A DNA stretch of 64,000 bases from Candidatus Melainabacteria bacterium (GTDB lineage Bacteria > Cyanobacteriota > Vampirovibrionia > Obscuribacterales > Obscuribacteraceae), in contig PLXC01000076.1 of the NCBI GenBank assembly GCA_003151275.1, positions 1-64,000 on the forward strand, written 5' to 3'. The notes under the pieces were generated by a model. That model had not been told where the DNA came from. It made no database searches and worked only from the letters and a program-made list of their open reading frames with translations. Positions 9,165 through 17,629 of the stretch are shown one piece after another; the stretch's first letter is position 1; each line of letters opens with the position of its first letter. The position numbers and the translations under genes are program-made.

Positions 9165-10076
9165 TTATAGTGAGAGAAGCTCTGCGTCGGCGATAAAGTC
9201 TCTCAATAAAAATGAGCATCTGTTAAGTCTTTCAGCTATTTCTGGGTTAAGCTGGTTTTGTGGATTCCACCAGTAGTGAGCGAATGCTGGGTTTAATTTC
9301 GCCATCACCTTAAGACATAAGTTGTGATTTTTTGATGGCACCGTATCTAGGGCGCGCCCGCATGAATAGGCAACTAGATCAGCGGCCTCAATTAGCAGTG
9401 GTTTTATCTTCGAAATTTTCTCTGGTTTAAGTCCAAACCCGCTGATTAACCTTTTAATTTGTATGTTTCCAATACCCCAAATTCTTGCGGTGTCGTCTTG
9501 ATCTATCCAAAGATGCTTAGGCACTTGTGCCGATAGAATTCGTTCATCTCGCGCCATTGTTGCAGCTGCAGTGTAACCGAGCGCAAATAGCTGACTGTCA
9601 AGAATGCGCATCTCTTTCCCCCAACCATCAAGAGTCGAGGCGGGGAATGTTTCTTTGTGAACCACTCCGAGATAAATTTGAGCTCCGCTGCGGCCCAAAA
9701 TGGTTGCAAGCTCGAGCACAAGTTGATTGATGTCAGTTGTCGTAAGGTCCTTCCACTGACTTTTAAGTCGTTGATGATCACTTAGAATTACCCTTGCATG
9801 GAAACCACGACCAGTTGAAGAACCATACTTCGCAAGCGTGGAACTCCAATCTTCTTCGAGTTTGATCGTGTTCACCTGATCGCAAATAACCAAGGAATAA
9901 GTAACGAATTCTTGGCTTGAGCTTTCATCGCCAAACAAGTGCAACCTTCCACCGCTTATCGTGATGTTACTCACTTTTTCTCTGCGACCGAGTGTTTGCA
10001 TACTCCCAAGATAGACATCGTAGCCACGCTCTGGAAGCGAAAGCTTTTTCGTCTGTTTTATTGATTTTTTACCCAC
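9165..10076 (-). CDS. DUF3800-like protein
   Basis: Residues 43-65 (GRLHLFGDESSSQEFVTYSL) show the DES triad after a beta-strand. Near residue 245 the motif IEAADLVAYSCGRALD gives the ADLvAY signature. Both are hallmarks of DUF3800, a family with an RNase H-like fold often found in phages, plasmids and defence neighbourhoods. Length (303 aa) is in the usual range. The N-terminus is lysine-rich. No partner is certain, but the gene lies in a stretch rich in defence-type genes. Nuclease activity is not proven for the family as a whole. Confidence 0.6.
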   Translation of the reverse strand: MGKKSIKQTKKLSLPERGYDVYLGSMQTLGRREKVSNITISGGRLHLFGDESSSQEFVTYSLVICDQVNTIKLEEDWSSTLAKYGSSTGRGFHARVILSDHQRLKSQWKDLTTTDINQLVLELATILGRSGAQIYLGVVHKETFPASTLDGWGKEMRILDSQLFALGYTAAATMARDERILSAQVPKHLWIDQDDTARIWGIGNIQIKRLISGFGLKPEKISKIKPLLIEAADLVAYSCGRALDTVPSKNHNLCLKVMAKLNPAFAHYWWNPQNQLNPEIAERLNRCSFLLRDFIADAELLSL

Positions 10077-10315
10077 AACTCTAGTTTACTCCGTCACACA
10101 CAGCACTTTGTCGAGTTCTAAACTGAGAGGCTGATAAGGCAGCTTATGTTTCTTTTTGATGTCACTTCAACAAGATCAGTTTAGCCTCGCTGTCGAGCGA
10201 ATAGACACAGCCAAGCGCTGCTTGCATGTCACGCAAATACGCTAATCCAGATTAAATCTAACGCTTACAAAATCTCGTTCAACTCTGGTGGCACTGAGGA
10301 GAGTCCTATTTCCTT

Positions 10316-11002
10316 TCATTTCCCGAGGGGCACCGGTATCATTTTTCGTATGTCCGGCAATTGCTCACCGCTAGTAGTGACGTGAACTGGATCCAGTCCA
10401 CGAGGCTTCGCCAATATAGGTAAAATCGTGTGATTGATCGGCGATTTATCGGGTGTAAGCTGCGTCAGGGACAACTGTTTAGAGTCCAAAGGCACAAAAA
10501 TTTCACGCAATGGTTGTCCGCTCTCAGTCGCCAACTCTCTTGCAGACTGAATTATCTTATTTTTCTCGCGATAGTCTAGGTTCCTTTCATTGGCAATCGT
10601 GATTGCCCTTGCGAATGATTGCATGGCGTCGTCGTAGTGCTTCTCACGAGTCTGGACATGCCCCAGCAAATAGAGAAGGACACCATTCTCCATGGAGCCA
10701 GGCCGGTAACCGCTAGTGTGCTCAATCAATTTCTTGGCTTCATTCAATCGCTCTTCAGCGTCTTTGTAATCACCTTGCCGAGCATATTCTTGTGCATCTT
10801 TAATCGCTGTATGGGCCTCAACCGGCGCTGAAATAAAAGCAATTGCCCACTGAGTTAATGGTTTGGCAGTTTCGTTGATTACATCATTAGCAGATACGGA
10901 ACCACCCTGCACGGCAAGAATGACCGCCAATGATTGAATTTGAAACAACCTGCGTTTCATTTCGTAGACTCGCATTTCGACTCCACATGGATTTCGCAAC
11001 AT
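10316..11002 (-). CDS. Secreted TPR-repeat protein
   Basis: Two starts are possible. The ATG at 11002 follows GAGGTAGA. The internal ATG at 10960 begins MKRRLFQIQSLAVILAVQGG with a clean signal peptide, and is my preference for an exported protein. The mature part holds two to three TPR-like helical hairpins (EYARQGDYKDAEERLNEAKK; LGHVQTREKHYDDAMQSFAR). These mediate protein-protein contact. The C-terminal 70 residues are Pro-rich and unstructured-looking. No enzyme function is suggested. Confidence 0.65.
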   Translation of the reverse strand: MLRNPCGVEMRVYEMKRRLFQIQSLAVILAVQGGSVSANDVINETAKPLTQWAIAFISAPVEAHTAIKDAQEYARQGDYKDAEERLNEAKKLIEHTSGYRPGSMENGVLLYLLGHVQTREKHYDDAMQSFARAITIANERNLDYREKNKIIQSARELATESGQPLREIFVPLDSKQLSLTQLTPDKSPINHTILPILAKPRGLDPVHVTTSGEQLPDIRKMIPVPLGK

Positions 11003-11160
11003 TCTACCTCATGACGTGGTCGGAACCCAATACAGCGGTTTGTGCCGAGCGCCCTGGTGAACGTGAATTTTTGCGGGAACTCGAACAAGTCCTACAAGAT
11101 TAAAGTGTCGCACCTGGGTATTAGCGTGCAAGAGGGTCCGTATAACAGTAGAGAGAAAGC

Positions 11161-11673
11161 ATGACTGCTGACAAACCGTTTGAAATTGGGCTTGTTCTGT
11201 CCGGAACAGTTTCTGCAGGTGCGTATACTGCCGGTGTGATGGACTTTTTGATTGAAGCCCTAGATGCTTGGTATAAAAACAGAAGCGATAATGTAAAAGA
11301 CACCCCGACACACGACGTCCTCATTCGCGTGCTCGCTGGCACCTCGGGCGGTGGATTGACTACAGCTGTGGCGTCAGCTGCCCTATACAGCAAGTATATG
11401 CCGCGCCACGATGGTGAGCGCCCTGATGGCAAGAACAATCGCTTATACACAAGCTGTATGCACGATATCAATATCGAACCGCTGTTGGAGACCGATGATT
11501 TAGCAAACAATCAACCTCTGCTTTCGGCGTTGAACTGCAAGGTAATCAATCAAATTTCCGAAAGAATTGCGTATGTGATACCAGATGCACGAAGAGCGTA
11601 CGTGGCGGAAAGTCTAGCCTTTTGTATGACCTGGCAGCGCCAATCTCAAAAGAAGACTGGGTGGTGCTTTTGA
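11161..11673 (+). pseudogene. Truncated patatin-like phospholipase
   Basis: The first 155 residues align by eye with the intact patatin at 38,988-40,676: LVLSGTVSAGAYTAGVMDFL corresponds to LVCAGAISGGAYQAGVLDFL. The nucleophile elbow GTSGGG corresponds to GASAGG. The Asp-containing DGG/DGA half of the catalytic dyad and about 400 further residues are missing. The frame ends exactly within a 60-base hairpin repeat (11,630-11,689), so the 3' end has been lost or replaced there. The product would lack activity. Confidence 0.75.
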
Positions 11674-11689
11674 GTTTGACATTGCCAGG
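11630..11689 (+). repeat. 60-base imperfect hairpin, copy 1
   Basis: Perfect inner arms CTCAAAAG / CTTTTGAG flank a 14-base loop AAGACTGGGTGGTG. The outer arms (CCTGGCAG... and ...TTGCCAGG) pair with several G-T wobbles. A near-identical element is at 32,975-33,034, and a different stem with almost the same loop is at 43,869-43,902. Changes in the arms keep pairing, which favours a structured element over a chance repeat. It sits at the truncation point of the patatin gene. Confidence 0.6.
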
Positions 11690-11774
11690 CAAAAAGTAGA
11701 AAAGCGAAAAAGGAAACAAGGAAGAATATCGGACTGAACGCGCTCAAGCGCCTTATGCCCAGGCGCACTCGTGG

Positions 11775-12056
11775 ATGTTCTTCTTTAGTAAAAATACCGG
11801 TCTCAGCATATCAACAAACATTGCAGAAAATACATGCTGTGTCTCGATTGCAGATGATAATCCTGCCGTTGTCGATCAAATAAAAATGAACATTGTCACT
11901 AATATAGCTGCTTGCCGTTCGGTAGTATCTTCCGAGACTGGCACGGCGATTAAAAATGATCAGCGACAAACTATTGAACATGTTGGATTCGTCGACGGAC
12001 GCAGTATACCGTTACTTCTCGTCGAAGACATTCAAAAAGAAAACATCACCATTTGA
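11775..12056 (+). CDS. Hypothetical protein, 93 aa
   Basis: A frame of natural composition, with VSIADDNPAVVDQIKMNIVT and a C-terminal SIPLLLVEDIQKENI. It is open upstream to 11,695 in the same frame as the hairpin sequence. There is no clear ribosome binding site at the ATG. It could be the remnant of a larger gene displaced by the hairpin element. No family is recognised. Confidence 0.3.
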   Translation: MFFFSKNTGLSISTNIAENTCCVSIADDNPAVVDQIKMNIVTNIAACRSVVSSETGTAIKNDQRQTIEHVGFVDGRSIPLLLVEDIQKENITI

Positions 12057-12268
12057 AAATCAGCTTCCCCTCAGCGAGTACTTTTTTGCACCAAGCATAA
12101 AAATCTGACTTGAGTTCATCATTTCTCTATTGCTGCCGTATGTGGTGCCTTCTGATGGCAGCCATCCGATCAACACATTAGGATTGTTGGATTTTGGGCA
12201 TTGTTTTAACGAAGCTACTTGAACGTGGAGTACAATTGTTACTCCGTCGGCTGGATGGAAAAGGTCGA

Positions 12269-12850
12269 ATGACATTGTCAAAAAAAAATAGACATTTGGT
12301 TTTGGCATGCCTTGCCGCCATATCAATTGCATTCTTTTTTAGATTCCAAGGCCAAGAGAAGCTGACTCTCGATAATTTCAATCAAGCAGGATGGAACTGC
12401 ACGCTGAAGATTAAACACGTAGGCGACAAATTGTTCTATGTATTTTCGGCCAAGGATGAGGAGACAAAGTCATTGTTGGACTCAGCTGCGCAGTATCAAA
12501 ATTCAACAGAATATAAAAGATTGATAGATTCTGAGTTCCAGAAACCACCTGTTAAAACCCAACTTGCGCCGGTCGAGCGTCTTGCTCTTGCACTGCGGCG
12601 GCGTGAACGAAAGTTATCCAACGTTTCGATCAGATTCTATGATCCACAAGGCTTCAATGTAGATGAGATCAACATTCCAATGTGCTCATCGTCTGATACT
12701 ATTGACCTTGAGAAATTGGCTCTACATTTACCGCTTGCCTATGAAGCGAGCGGTTCTATGCAACGACAGAAACTATGTCCAGGCATAAAGTCTTGGAAAG
12801 CGGTAGGACTTCCAAATTGCTTTTCAGAGTTTCCATGGACAACCGATTAA
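12269..12850 (+). CDS. Membrane-anchored hypothetical protein
   Basis: The ATG at 12,269 follows GAAAAGG and starts MTLSKKNRHLVLACLAAISI, an N-terminal signal anchor; the longer TTG frame from 12,194 lacks a ribosome site. The remaining 165 residues are predicted extracytoplasmic and hydrophilic. They include a basic LALALRRRERKLSN stretch and two late cysteines (KLCPGIK, LPNCF) that could form a disulphide. No family is recognised. It is convergent with the Panacea operon. Confidence 0.55.
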   Translation: MTLSKKNRHLVLACLAAISIAFFFRFQGQEKLTLDNFNQAGWNCTLKIKHVGDKLFYVFSAKDEETKSLLDSAAQYQNSTEYKRLIDSEFQKPPVKTQLAPVERLALALRRRERKLSNVSIRFYDPQGFNVDEINIPMCSSSDTIDLEKLALHLPLAYEASGSMQRQKLCPGIKSWKAVGLPNCFSEFPWTTD

Positions 12851-12868
12851 ACGCCGATGACGTTCTGT

Positions 12869-13366
12869 TCATCCAGAATCAGATCCACCGCGTCTAAAGA
12901 AAAAATATCTTGTAACAGTCGCAAATAGTCCTATAACTGTCACCGTTGTTGTACCAATCAGTCCAAGAATTACATTCTCTGGCAAATGCCATGTAAATCT
13001 AAATTCGTTTAGAACTAAATCCGTATAACCGCTTACGAAAACAATCGAGCCCACGAAAATAAGCCAGCGTTGCGTCATAACAAGTATCTTATCTGTCAAC
13101 TCGCGCCTGTGCGCGATGTCCTGCTCAAGATCCTTGGCCGCAAGTTCGTCCATTTCTTTTTGATGGGCTAGTTTCGCTTGACGCTCGTTTTTTTCTAACA
13201 ACCAGGCCTCAAGCTTTGCCTGCTTGTCGTCGGTTGACGACGCGCCTGGAGTTGTCACAGCCAAACCCGAGGTCCCAACCGTCAAGGTTTGCGCGACAGC
13301 AGTGCCCTTCTCAATCTTCTCCTTGAGATCAGCAAGCCTTTGTGCGACTGAAGGATCAAATGCCAC
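12869..13366 (-). CDS. Coiled-coil protein with two membrane helices, putative Panacea-linked toxin
   Basis: 165 residues. Residues 50-95 are charged and helical (KLEAWLLEKNERQAKLAHQK). Two hydrophobic segments follow at about 99-118 (RWLIFVGSIVFVSGYTDLVL) and 132-153 (VILGLIGTTTVTVIGLFATV), and the C-terminus is FFFRRGG. It lies 14 bases downstream of a Panacea-domain gene on the same strand. Panacea antitoxins are known to pair with very diverse toxins, some of which are membrane-acting. This gene is therefore the natural toxin candidate. The assignment is from position and membrane helices; there is no sequence match to a known toxin. Confidence 0.6.
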   Translation of the reverse strand: MAFDPSVAQRLADLKEKIEKGTAVAQTLTVGTSGLAVTTPGASSTDDKQAKLEAWLLEKNERQAKLAHQKEMDELAAKDLEQDIAHRRELTDKILVMTQRWLIFVGSIVFVSGYTDLVLNEFRFTWHLPENVILGLIGTTTVTVIGLFATVTRYFFFRRGGSDSG

Positions 13367-13380
13367 TTAATCCTCCCTCT

Positions 13381-13818
13381 TTATGCGAGTAATCGCTTGG
13401 CAAACATTTGCGCTATTATTTCGTCCGGAATTGGCTTGAATGTGGGTAAAGACTGCCACTCAGGATCGCTTTGGATCATGGATGAAAGATCAAGTGCTGA
13501 ATAGCTGCCATAGCTTTTCCAGACCCATTCCAAAAAGTTCAATATCGATGGCTCAGAAACGATAAGACTAGTGTCAGCAGGTTCAGTTAGTGGCTTGTCC
13601 TGCACATGTTGGAACATCTGATAGACCGTTGGACAAATCGGTCCGATTTCCCATTTTTCAAATTCTTCGAAGAACAAACGTTGTCCCTGATTCATCGCTA
13701 AGTAGCAGCCCTGTCCCCAGAACAAGAGGTTTTGCAATTTCATTTGAGTAACAGGGACGTTCTCGTCAACGCCCTTACGGATGAAGAAGTTAGCTATAAC
13801 GAGGGCAGGCAATAACAT
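13381..13818 (-). CDS. Panacea (DUF4065 / SocA-like) antitoxin-type protein
   Basis: Residues 25-70 read MKLQNLLFWGQGCYLAMNQG then LFFEEFEKWEIGPICPTVY. This matches the Panacea/DUF4065 core KLqKLlYyaQg...LF.e.feAw..GPv.p.vY closely. Length (145 aa) is usual. Such domains neutralise varied toxins in two-gene modules and also occur as proteolysis adaptors (SocA). It is the first gene of a two-gene unit with the membrane protein at 12,869. I see no operator. Confidence 0.8.
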   Translation of the reverse strand: MLLPALVIANFFIRKGVDENVPVTQMKLQNLLFWGQGCYLAMNQGQRLFFEEFEKWEIGPICPTVYQMFQHVQDKPLTEPADTSLIVSEPSILNFLEWVWKSYGSYSALDLSSMIQSDPEWQSLPTFKPIPDEIIAQMFAKRLLA

Positions 13819-14263
13819 GGTAAAACCCTTTGTCCGGCAGAACGTTTTAAAAGATTATAGCGGCCATGGCAAGGCTGTGCTGAAAAAAGTCTCCCGTACA
13901 TTCATTCAGAAGATACCGAGAGTCGTGTACATCGGAAAGACCCCACTTCTGCTCATCACATTGTTTTAAATCGTAAATCCGCAAACTTCCAAAATGCATC
14001 CCCTTTGTATCTTTTTCAAGGGACGGTCATTCAAAAAATTAGACAAATGATTTGCATATATCTGACTCAGTCGCCTTACGTTGTGCCAAAACCACGAAGA
14101 GAGCCATGAGCTAACTCTGCCGCATTACATTCATCGAACTTTGCTTTTTGCAACGGTTTGTCCACAAAGTTGGAATGGCTTATGTCGCAGTTAGAAAGGT
14201 AGCAGGATTCTTGTGGCAATGGATTCTGACACCGTTTGGTCTACGGCTGTCTGAGAGAGGCGC
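13819..14263 (+). other. No gene seen
   Basis: About 445 bases with stops in all frames. The only longer plus frame (from 13,781) starts inside the antisense of the Panacea gene and has no ribosome site. Probably the promoter region of the Panacea operon plus degraded sequence. Confidence 0.5.
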
Positions 14264-14668
14264 TCATGTGTGTTTGGCATCAAGCACAACTGCTTCTTCT
14301 ACCGTGAGGTCCAGAGCGCCCCAGTTGTTCCAAAACAACCAATCGAAATCATTAGCGAAACAGATCAACTCACCAGTCTTCTTTGCTTCGTATTCTTTAA
14401 GCTCGCTGCCGATCTCAAACAAATAAGAATCATCCGAACCCACACTCCCGATCAACTTAAAAAGGTTGGCTTCAGGACAACGTTTAAATCTCCTCACCAA
14501 CCAGTCAACCGGACTGTTATACCCGTTGGGCCCGCACGGAATATACCAATCGACCCCCCAACCTTTGGCAGAAAAATTGTACTTTCGCCCTGCCACCATT
14601 TGTTGTCCGGTCTGGTTCCGTTTGCAGAACGCCCGTACCATCACCATATTTTCGTCCTCCCAAGCCAA
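14264..14668 (-). CDS. Hypothetical protein with a lectin-like FAND...NN motif
   Basis: 134 residues, no signal peptide. The C-terminal half reads EAKKTGELICFANDFDWLFW then NNWGALDLTVEEAVV. A FANDxxxxxxNNxGxLxxxV arrangement occurs in small beta-sandwich proteins, including galactose-binding LecA-like folds. The N-terminal part (VDWYIPCGPNGYNSPVDWLV) also looks structured. A long opposite-strand frame covers the same bases but has unnatural composition. Sugar binding is only a suggestion from the motif. Confidence 0.55.
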   Translation of the reverse strand: MAWEDENMVMVRAFCKRNQTGQQMVAGRKYNFSAKGWGVDWYIPCGPNGYNSPVDWLVRRFKRCPEANLFKLIGSVGSDDSYLFEIGSELKEYEAKKTGELICFANDFDWLFWNNWGALDLTVEEAVVLDAKHT

Positions 14669-14838
14669 TCAACAGTGTAACCAAATCCAATCCAATTTCG
14701 AATTCAATACTCTTTTACCTGAGAGTGCTTTCTTGATTGTCGTATTCCCGAGTCATTGCACTCGACACGATACTTCTTTTCTAACGCCAATCGTTATACG
14801 CGACATCACTCAGGCAACCAACTATTGCGCCACCACCT

Positions 14839-15795
14839 TCACCTTCTTTGCGCATGGCTAAAAAATGCTACTAGGGCTTTGCTAGTGTCTTTTGACATCC
14901 AGCCTTGTGGAACGCCTGCTGCCTGCATTTCCTGCAGCATAGCTGGTGCCTGTGGTTCTGCGGTTCTAATTCTATTTAGGTCAACATCCATTTTGCAAAG
15001 AGTTGGTCATATTTAGCCGTAATTTGTTCAGTGCTCAGAGCTAAGGCGCTTTCAGATACTTTTCCTACCCATCCCAAAGTGACGGCTTGGACTATTTGAT
15101 CGATGATTGCCTCGATTTAAACTCCTGATGTTTGACTTGAGAATTTTTCGATTCCGTTGCTGACTGTCTTCAGCGGATCTGTGACCAACCGTAAGTATGC
15201 GCGAGCGTCTGTGTTTGACTGAGCGCCGATGTCTTCGACGTCTTTTCGACGACTGAATACGCTCTTTGGATTGGCTGCACGAGGGCTTTGTACTTGGTTT
15301 TCGGGAGATGCAATTTTTGGTTGAGTAAATTGCTATTGACTTCCATGAGTCTTGAATAGACCAAATTTTCGTAGCCAATCTCGTCTTTAGGCACTAATGC
15401 AACATCTATGACTACCCACTAGCATAAAGCCATCCACAACATGTTGATCAGCATTTGCAGTACCGCTTAAAAGCTCGCCAGCCAGTATCGTTGTACTGGA
15501 TCGCTAACGATCGGTTGAACGTGTCGTTGAAAACTGCGCCAAGTTTGAAGGAGGCTTGCGGTTTCCATGCATTTTTTGCTTAAGTTTGCATCGCATCGAT
15601 AGGCGCATTATTTGGCCTAGCCCGAACATTTTTTCTGTTGCCTCTAATGCCATTTCCTAAACCTGTTCTAAACATGTTTCTACTTTAGGCAGGTTTGTTG
15701 GCAGAACTTTGACATCATCGACTCGAGATCGACTACATTGACTAGACCCAGTCTCAAAGCCCCTACACGCTCATATTCAAAGAACGGCTGACTCT
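14839..15795 (-). pseudogene. Heavily decayed gene of unknown family
   Basis: Successive natural-looking segments follow one another on the minus strand in different frames. These are QPFFEYERVGALRLGLVNVV; VKVLPTNLPKVETCLEQV (then TAG); EMALEATEKMFGLGQIM; ELLSGTANADQHVVDGFML; VVIDVALVPKDEIGYENLVY; LPKTKYKALVQPIQRAY; LVTDPLKTVSNGIEKFSS; EAIIDQIVQAVTLGWVGKVS; and AMLQEMQAAGVPQGWMSKD, ending at a TGA. At least six frame changes or stops separate them. Together they imply an original protein of about 300 residues, mostly helical. No family is recognised. The longest surviving frame starts at a GTG at 15,394. Confidence 0.5.
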
Positions 15796-16083
15796 AAGAA
15801 TGTGTCCCGCAGAATAGCAAAGTAAAGGATTCAACCGCCTATGAAAGGTAGAACTAAATTTGGTATCGAAGTAGACAGACTCTAGACTAGGACTCAATTC
15901 CATGTGTTTCAATTGAAGAGTCGACGTCCTAGAGATTCTGTGTGAACTGATTCGCTGAACTAATGACGCGCCATTCTTATTCTGGAATAATAGTGCGGCG
16001 AAACGTTAGGGCAACCCGGAGTCCCTAAACCTCAATTTGTCTAGACGAAACTGCATCAAAGTAGATTCTCCTGACTACACAAC
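15796..16083 (+). other. No gene seen; upstream region of the lipase
   Basis: About 290 bases with stops in all frames and no structured RNA that I recognise. It ends in the lipase ribosome binding site AAGGAG (16,084-16,089). It must hold the lipase promoter, but no clear -35/-10 pair could be picked. Confidence 0.4.
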
Positions 16084-16095
16084 AAGGAGTTCTCG

Positions 16096-17019
16096 GTGAA
16101 TATCAGATTAGCGATTCGATACGGACAATTAGTTCGAGCAGCCTATGATTTTGCGAATGCTAATGTTGTCGCACCGGAACAACTTCCTGCTGCCTATGAC
16201 GATGACCAGCTCACTTATAAAGTGATCTCGGTGATATCAGCCAACGACTTGTGGACCGACATAAATGTCTTAAGGCCGATAGCCAGAGTACCGATTGGAC
16301 TGGTGTTGCTTGATGCTGCGTATAATGCAGTGATCGCGATACGCGGTACATTAGGCATTTTTGAGTGGGTCCATGATGCGCTCTACCTGCAAAAGCCATG
16401 TCCGATTGTTGGAGGCGTCGGAAATACTGAGGATGGCTTTACCGATATGTATGAGTCGTTGCAACCCGGTGTTGCAGGCGGTGCCCAAAGCCTACTGCCA
16501 GCATTACTGGGTTTACCGTGGAGTATCCCGACAGCAAATATTCAGTCGCTGACAATCTGCGGACATAGTTTGGGCTCGTCGATTGCAACTCTTCTTGCGT
16601 ACGACGTCGCAAAGAATTCCACAATCTCCTCCTTCAATTCGCCAGCTGTCTATACTTTCGCAAGCCCAAGGACAGGCGATCCTCAATTCGCCTTGGACTA
16701 TAACGCAACAGTGAAAAATACTTTTCGTGTAGCTAACACAGTCGATTTGGTGCCGCATTTGCCTACCGAGTTACCGATCGCGCAAGTTCCTTTTTATCAT
16801 CACGCTGGTGAACTCAATGAACTTGAGCCCTTCGTCGACGTTCCTCAATATCAGAATCTTCTACAACGGACTGTGCCGTGCCACCACATTATCGAGTCTT
16901 ACTTGCATTTGATGTACTTGGAGGCGGGTATCGCCCCCGTGTTTCCATTGACGCAGGAGTGCGTAGTACAGCTCGGAAGTGTGCCGAAAGTGCCTGGAAC
17001 GGCAGCGGCGGTGTCTTAG
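16096..17019 (+). CDS. Class 3 lipase (alpha/beta hydrolase)
   Basis: GTG start six bases after AAGGAG. A typical Lipase_3 protein of 307 residues: IAIRGTLGIFEWVHD near residue 80 supplies the oxyanion strand, and ICGHSLGSSIATLLAYDVA holds the GHSLG nucleophile elbow. VYTFASPRTGDPQFA is the conserved strand after it, FRVANTVDLVPHLP carries the catalytic Asp, and a late His lies in the PCHHIIESYLHL region. It would hydrolyse acylglycerols or phospholipids. There is no signal peptide, unusual for a secreted lipase and shared with the other hydrolases of this window. Confidence 0.85.
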   Translation: MNIRLAIRYGQLVRAAYDFANANVVAPEQLPAAYDDDQLTYKVISVISANDLWTDINVLRPIARVPIGLVLLDAAYNAVIAIRGTLGIFEWVHDALYLQKPCPIVGGVGNTEDGFTDMYESLQPGVAGGAQSLLPALLGLPWSIPTANIQSLTICGHSLGSSIATLLAYDVAKNSTISSFNSPAVYTFASPRTGDPQFALDYNATVKNTFRVANTVDLVPHLPTELPIAQVPFYHHAGELNELEPFVDVPQYQNLLQRTVPCHHIIESYLHLMYLEAGIAPVFPLTQECVVQLGSVPKVPGTAAAVS

Positions 17020-17427
17020 TATCGAGGTGCTAATCATGGTTGTGGATTGACCGTGTAGAGTGGTATCATTGCTCGCCCCTCATTGTGTGCGCGAGCGCAG
17101 GTGTAGTCAATTTTAGCCATGCTGGCAACTCCGACCTGATTGAATGCCCTCAACGATGGACAAACGAACATTTACGATCGTCCGTGAACGGACATGATCC
17201 CGGCGACCACAACCGCAATCTGGCAAATTGGGAAACCCAGGATGGGCACTACTGCCATTTCCAAGTTCCGGATGATATGCCGTGAGATCTCGGATACACT
17301 TGCTGAAATTGCTATCGTCACTCCAGTAGAAGTCGGTATCCCTGATTAACGTTTGTCTCTTTGTCCACATGCATTTCAAGAAAGATCCGCAGGGCTACCC
17401 TAATGGAGATGCTTTGGACATTTCCGT
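17020..17427 (+). other. No gene seen
   Basis: Only short frames on both strands with low-quality composition. No RNA gene or repeat is recognised. Confidence 0.45.
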
Positions 17428-17629
17428 ATGCTCAAGAGGCACTTTGATGAAGAAGGTGTCACCATTCATGCATTTGCGCAAGAAACCGGCATATCTGAAC
17501 GCGGCTTCTACAGGAAGGTTTGTTCGTTCCAAAAGATGGTGTGAAAGGTCTGACAAGGGCGGCTTCAGAAAGATAGCTTAAGACGTTAAAAAGCAACTGA
17601 AGAAAGTCAAAGAGACTGTCCCGGCCTAA
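17428..17629 (+). pseudogene. Helix-turn-helix gene fragment, frameshifted
   Basis: From an ATG the frame reads MLKRHFDEEGVTIHAFAQET then GISERGFYRKV, a helix-turn-helix of the kind found in transposase OrfA and resolvase-like proteins. It stops at a TGA at 17,542. A neighbouring frame then continues with FVPKDGVKGLTRAASER, and a third with DVKKQLKKVKETVPA to a TAA. Two frameshifts are needed to join them. It overlaps the end of the convergent secreted-protein gene. Confidence 0.4.

Noticed and set aside
14270..14680. Long plus-strand frame opposite the 14,264-14,668 gene
   Set aside because: Its composition is unnatural and it has no ribosome site; the minus-strand frame has motifs and balanced composition.
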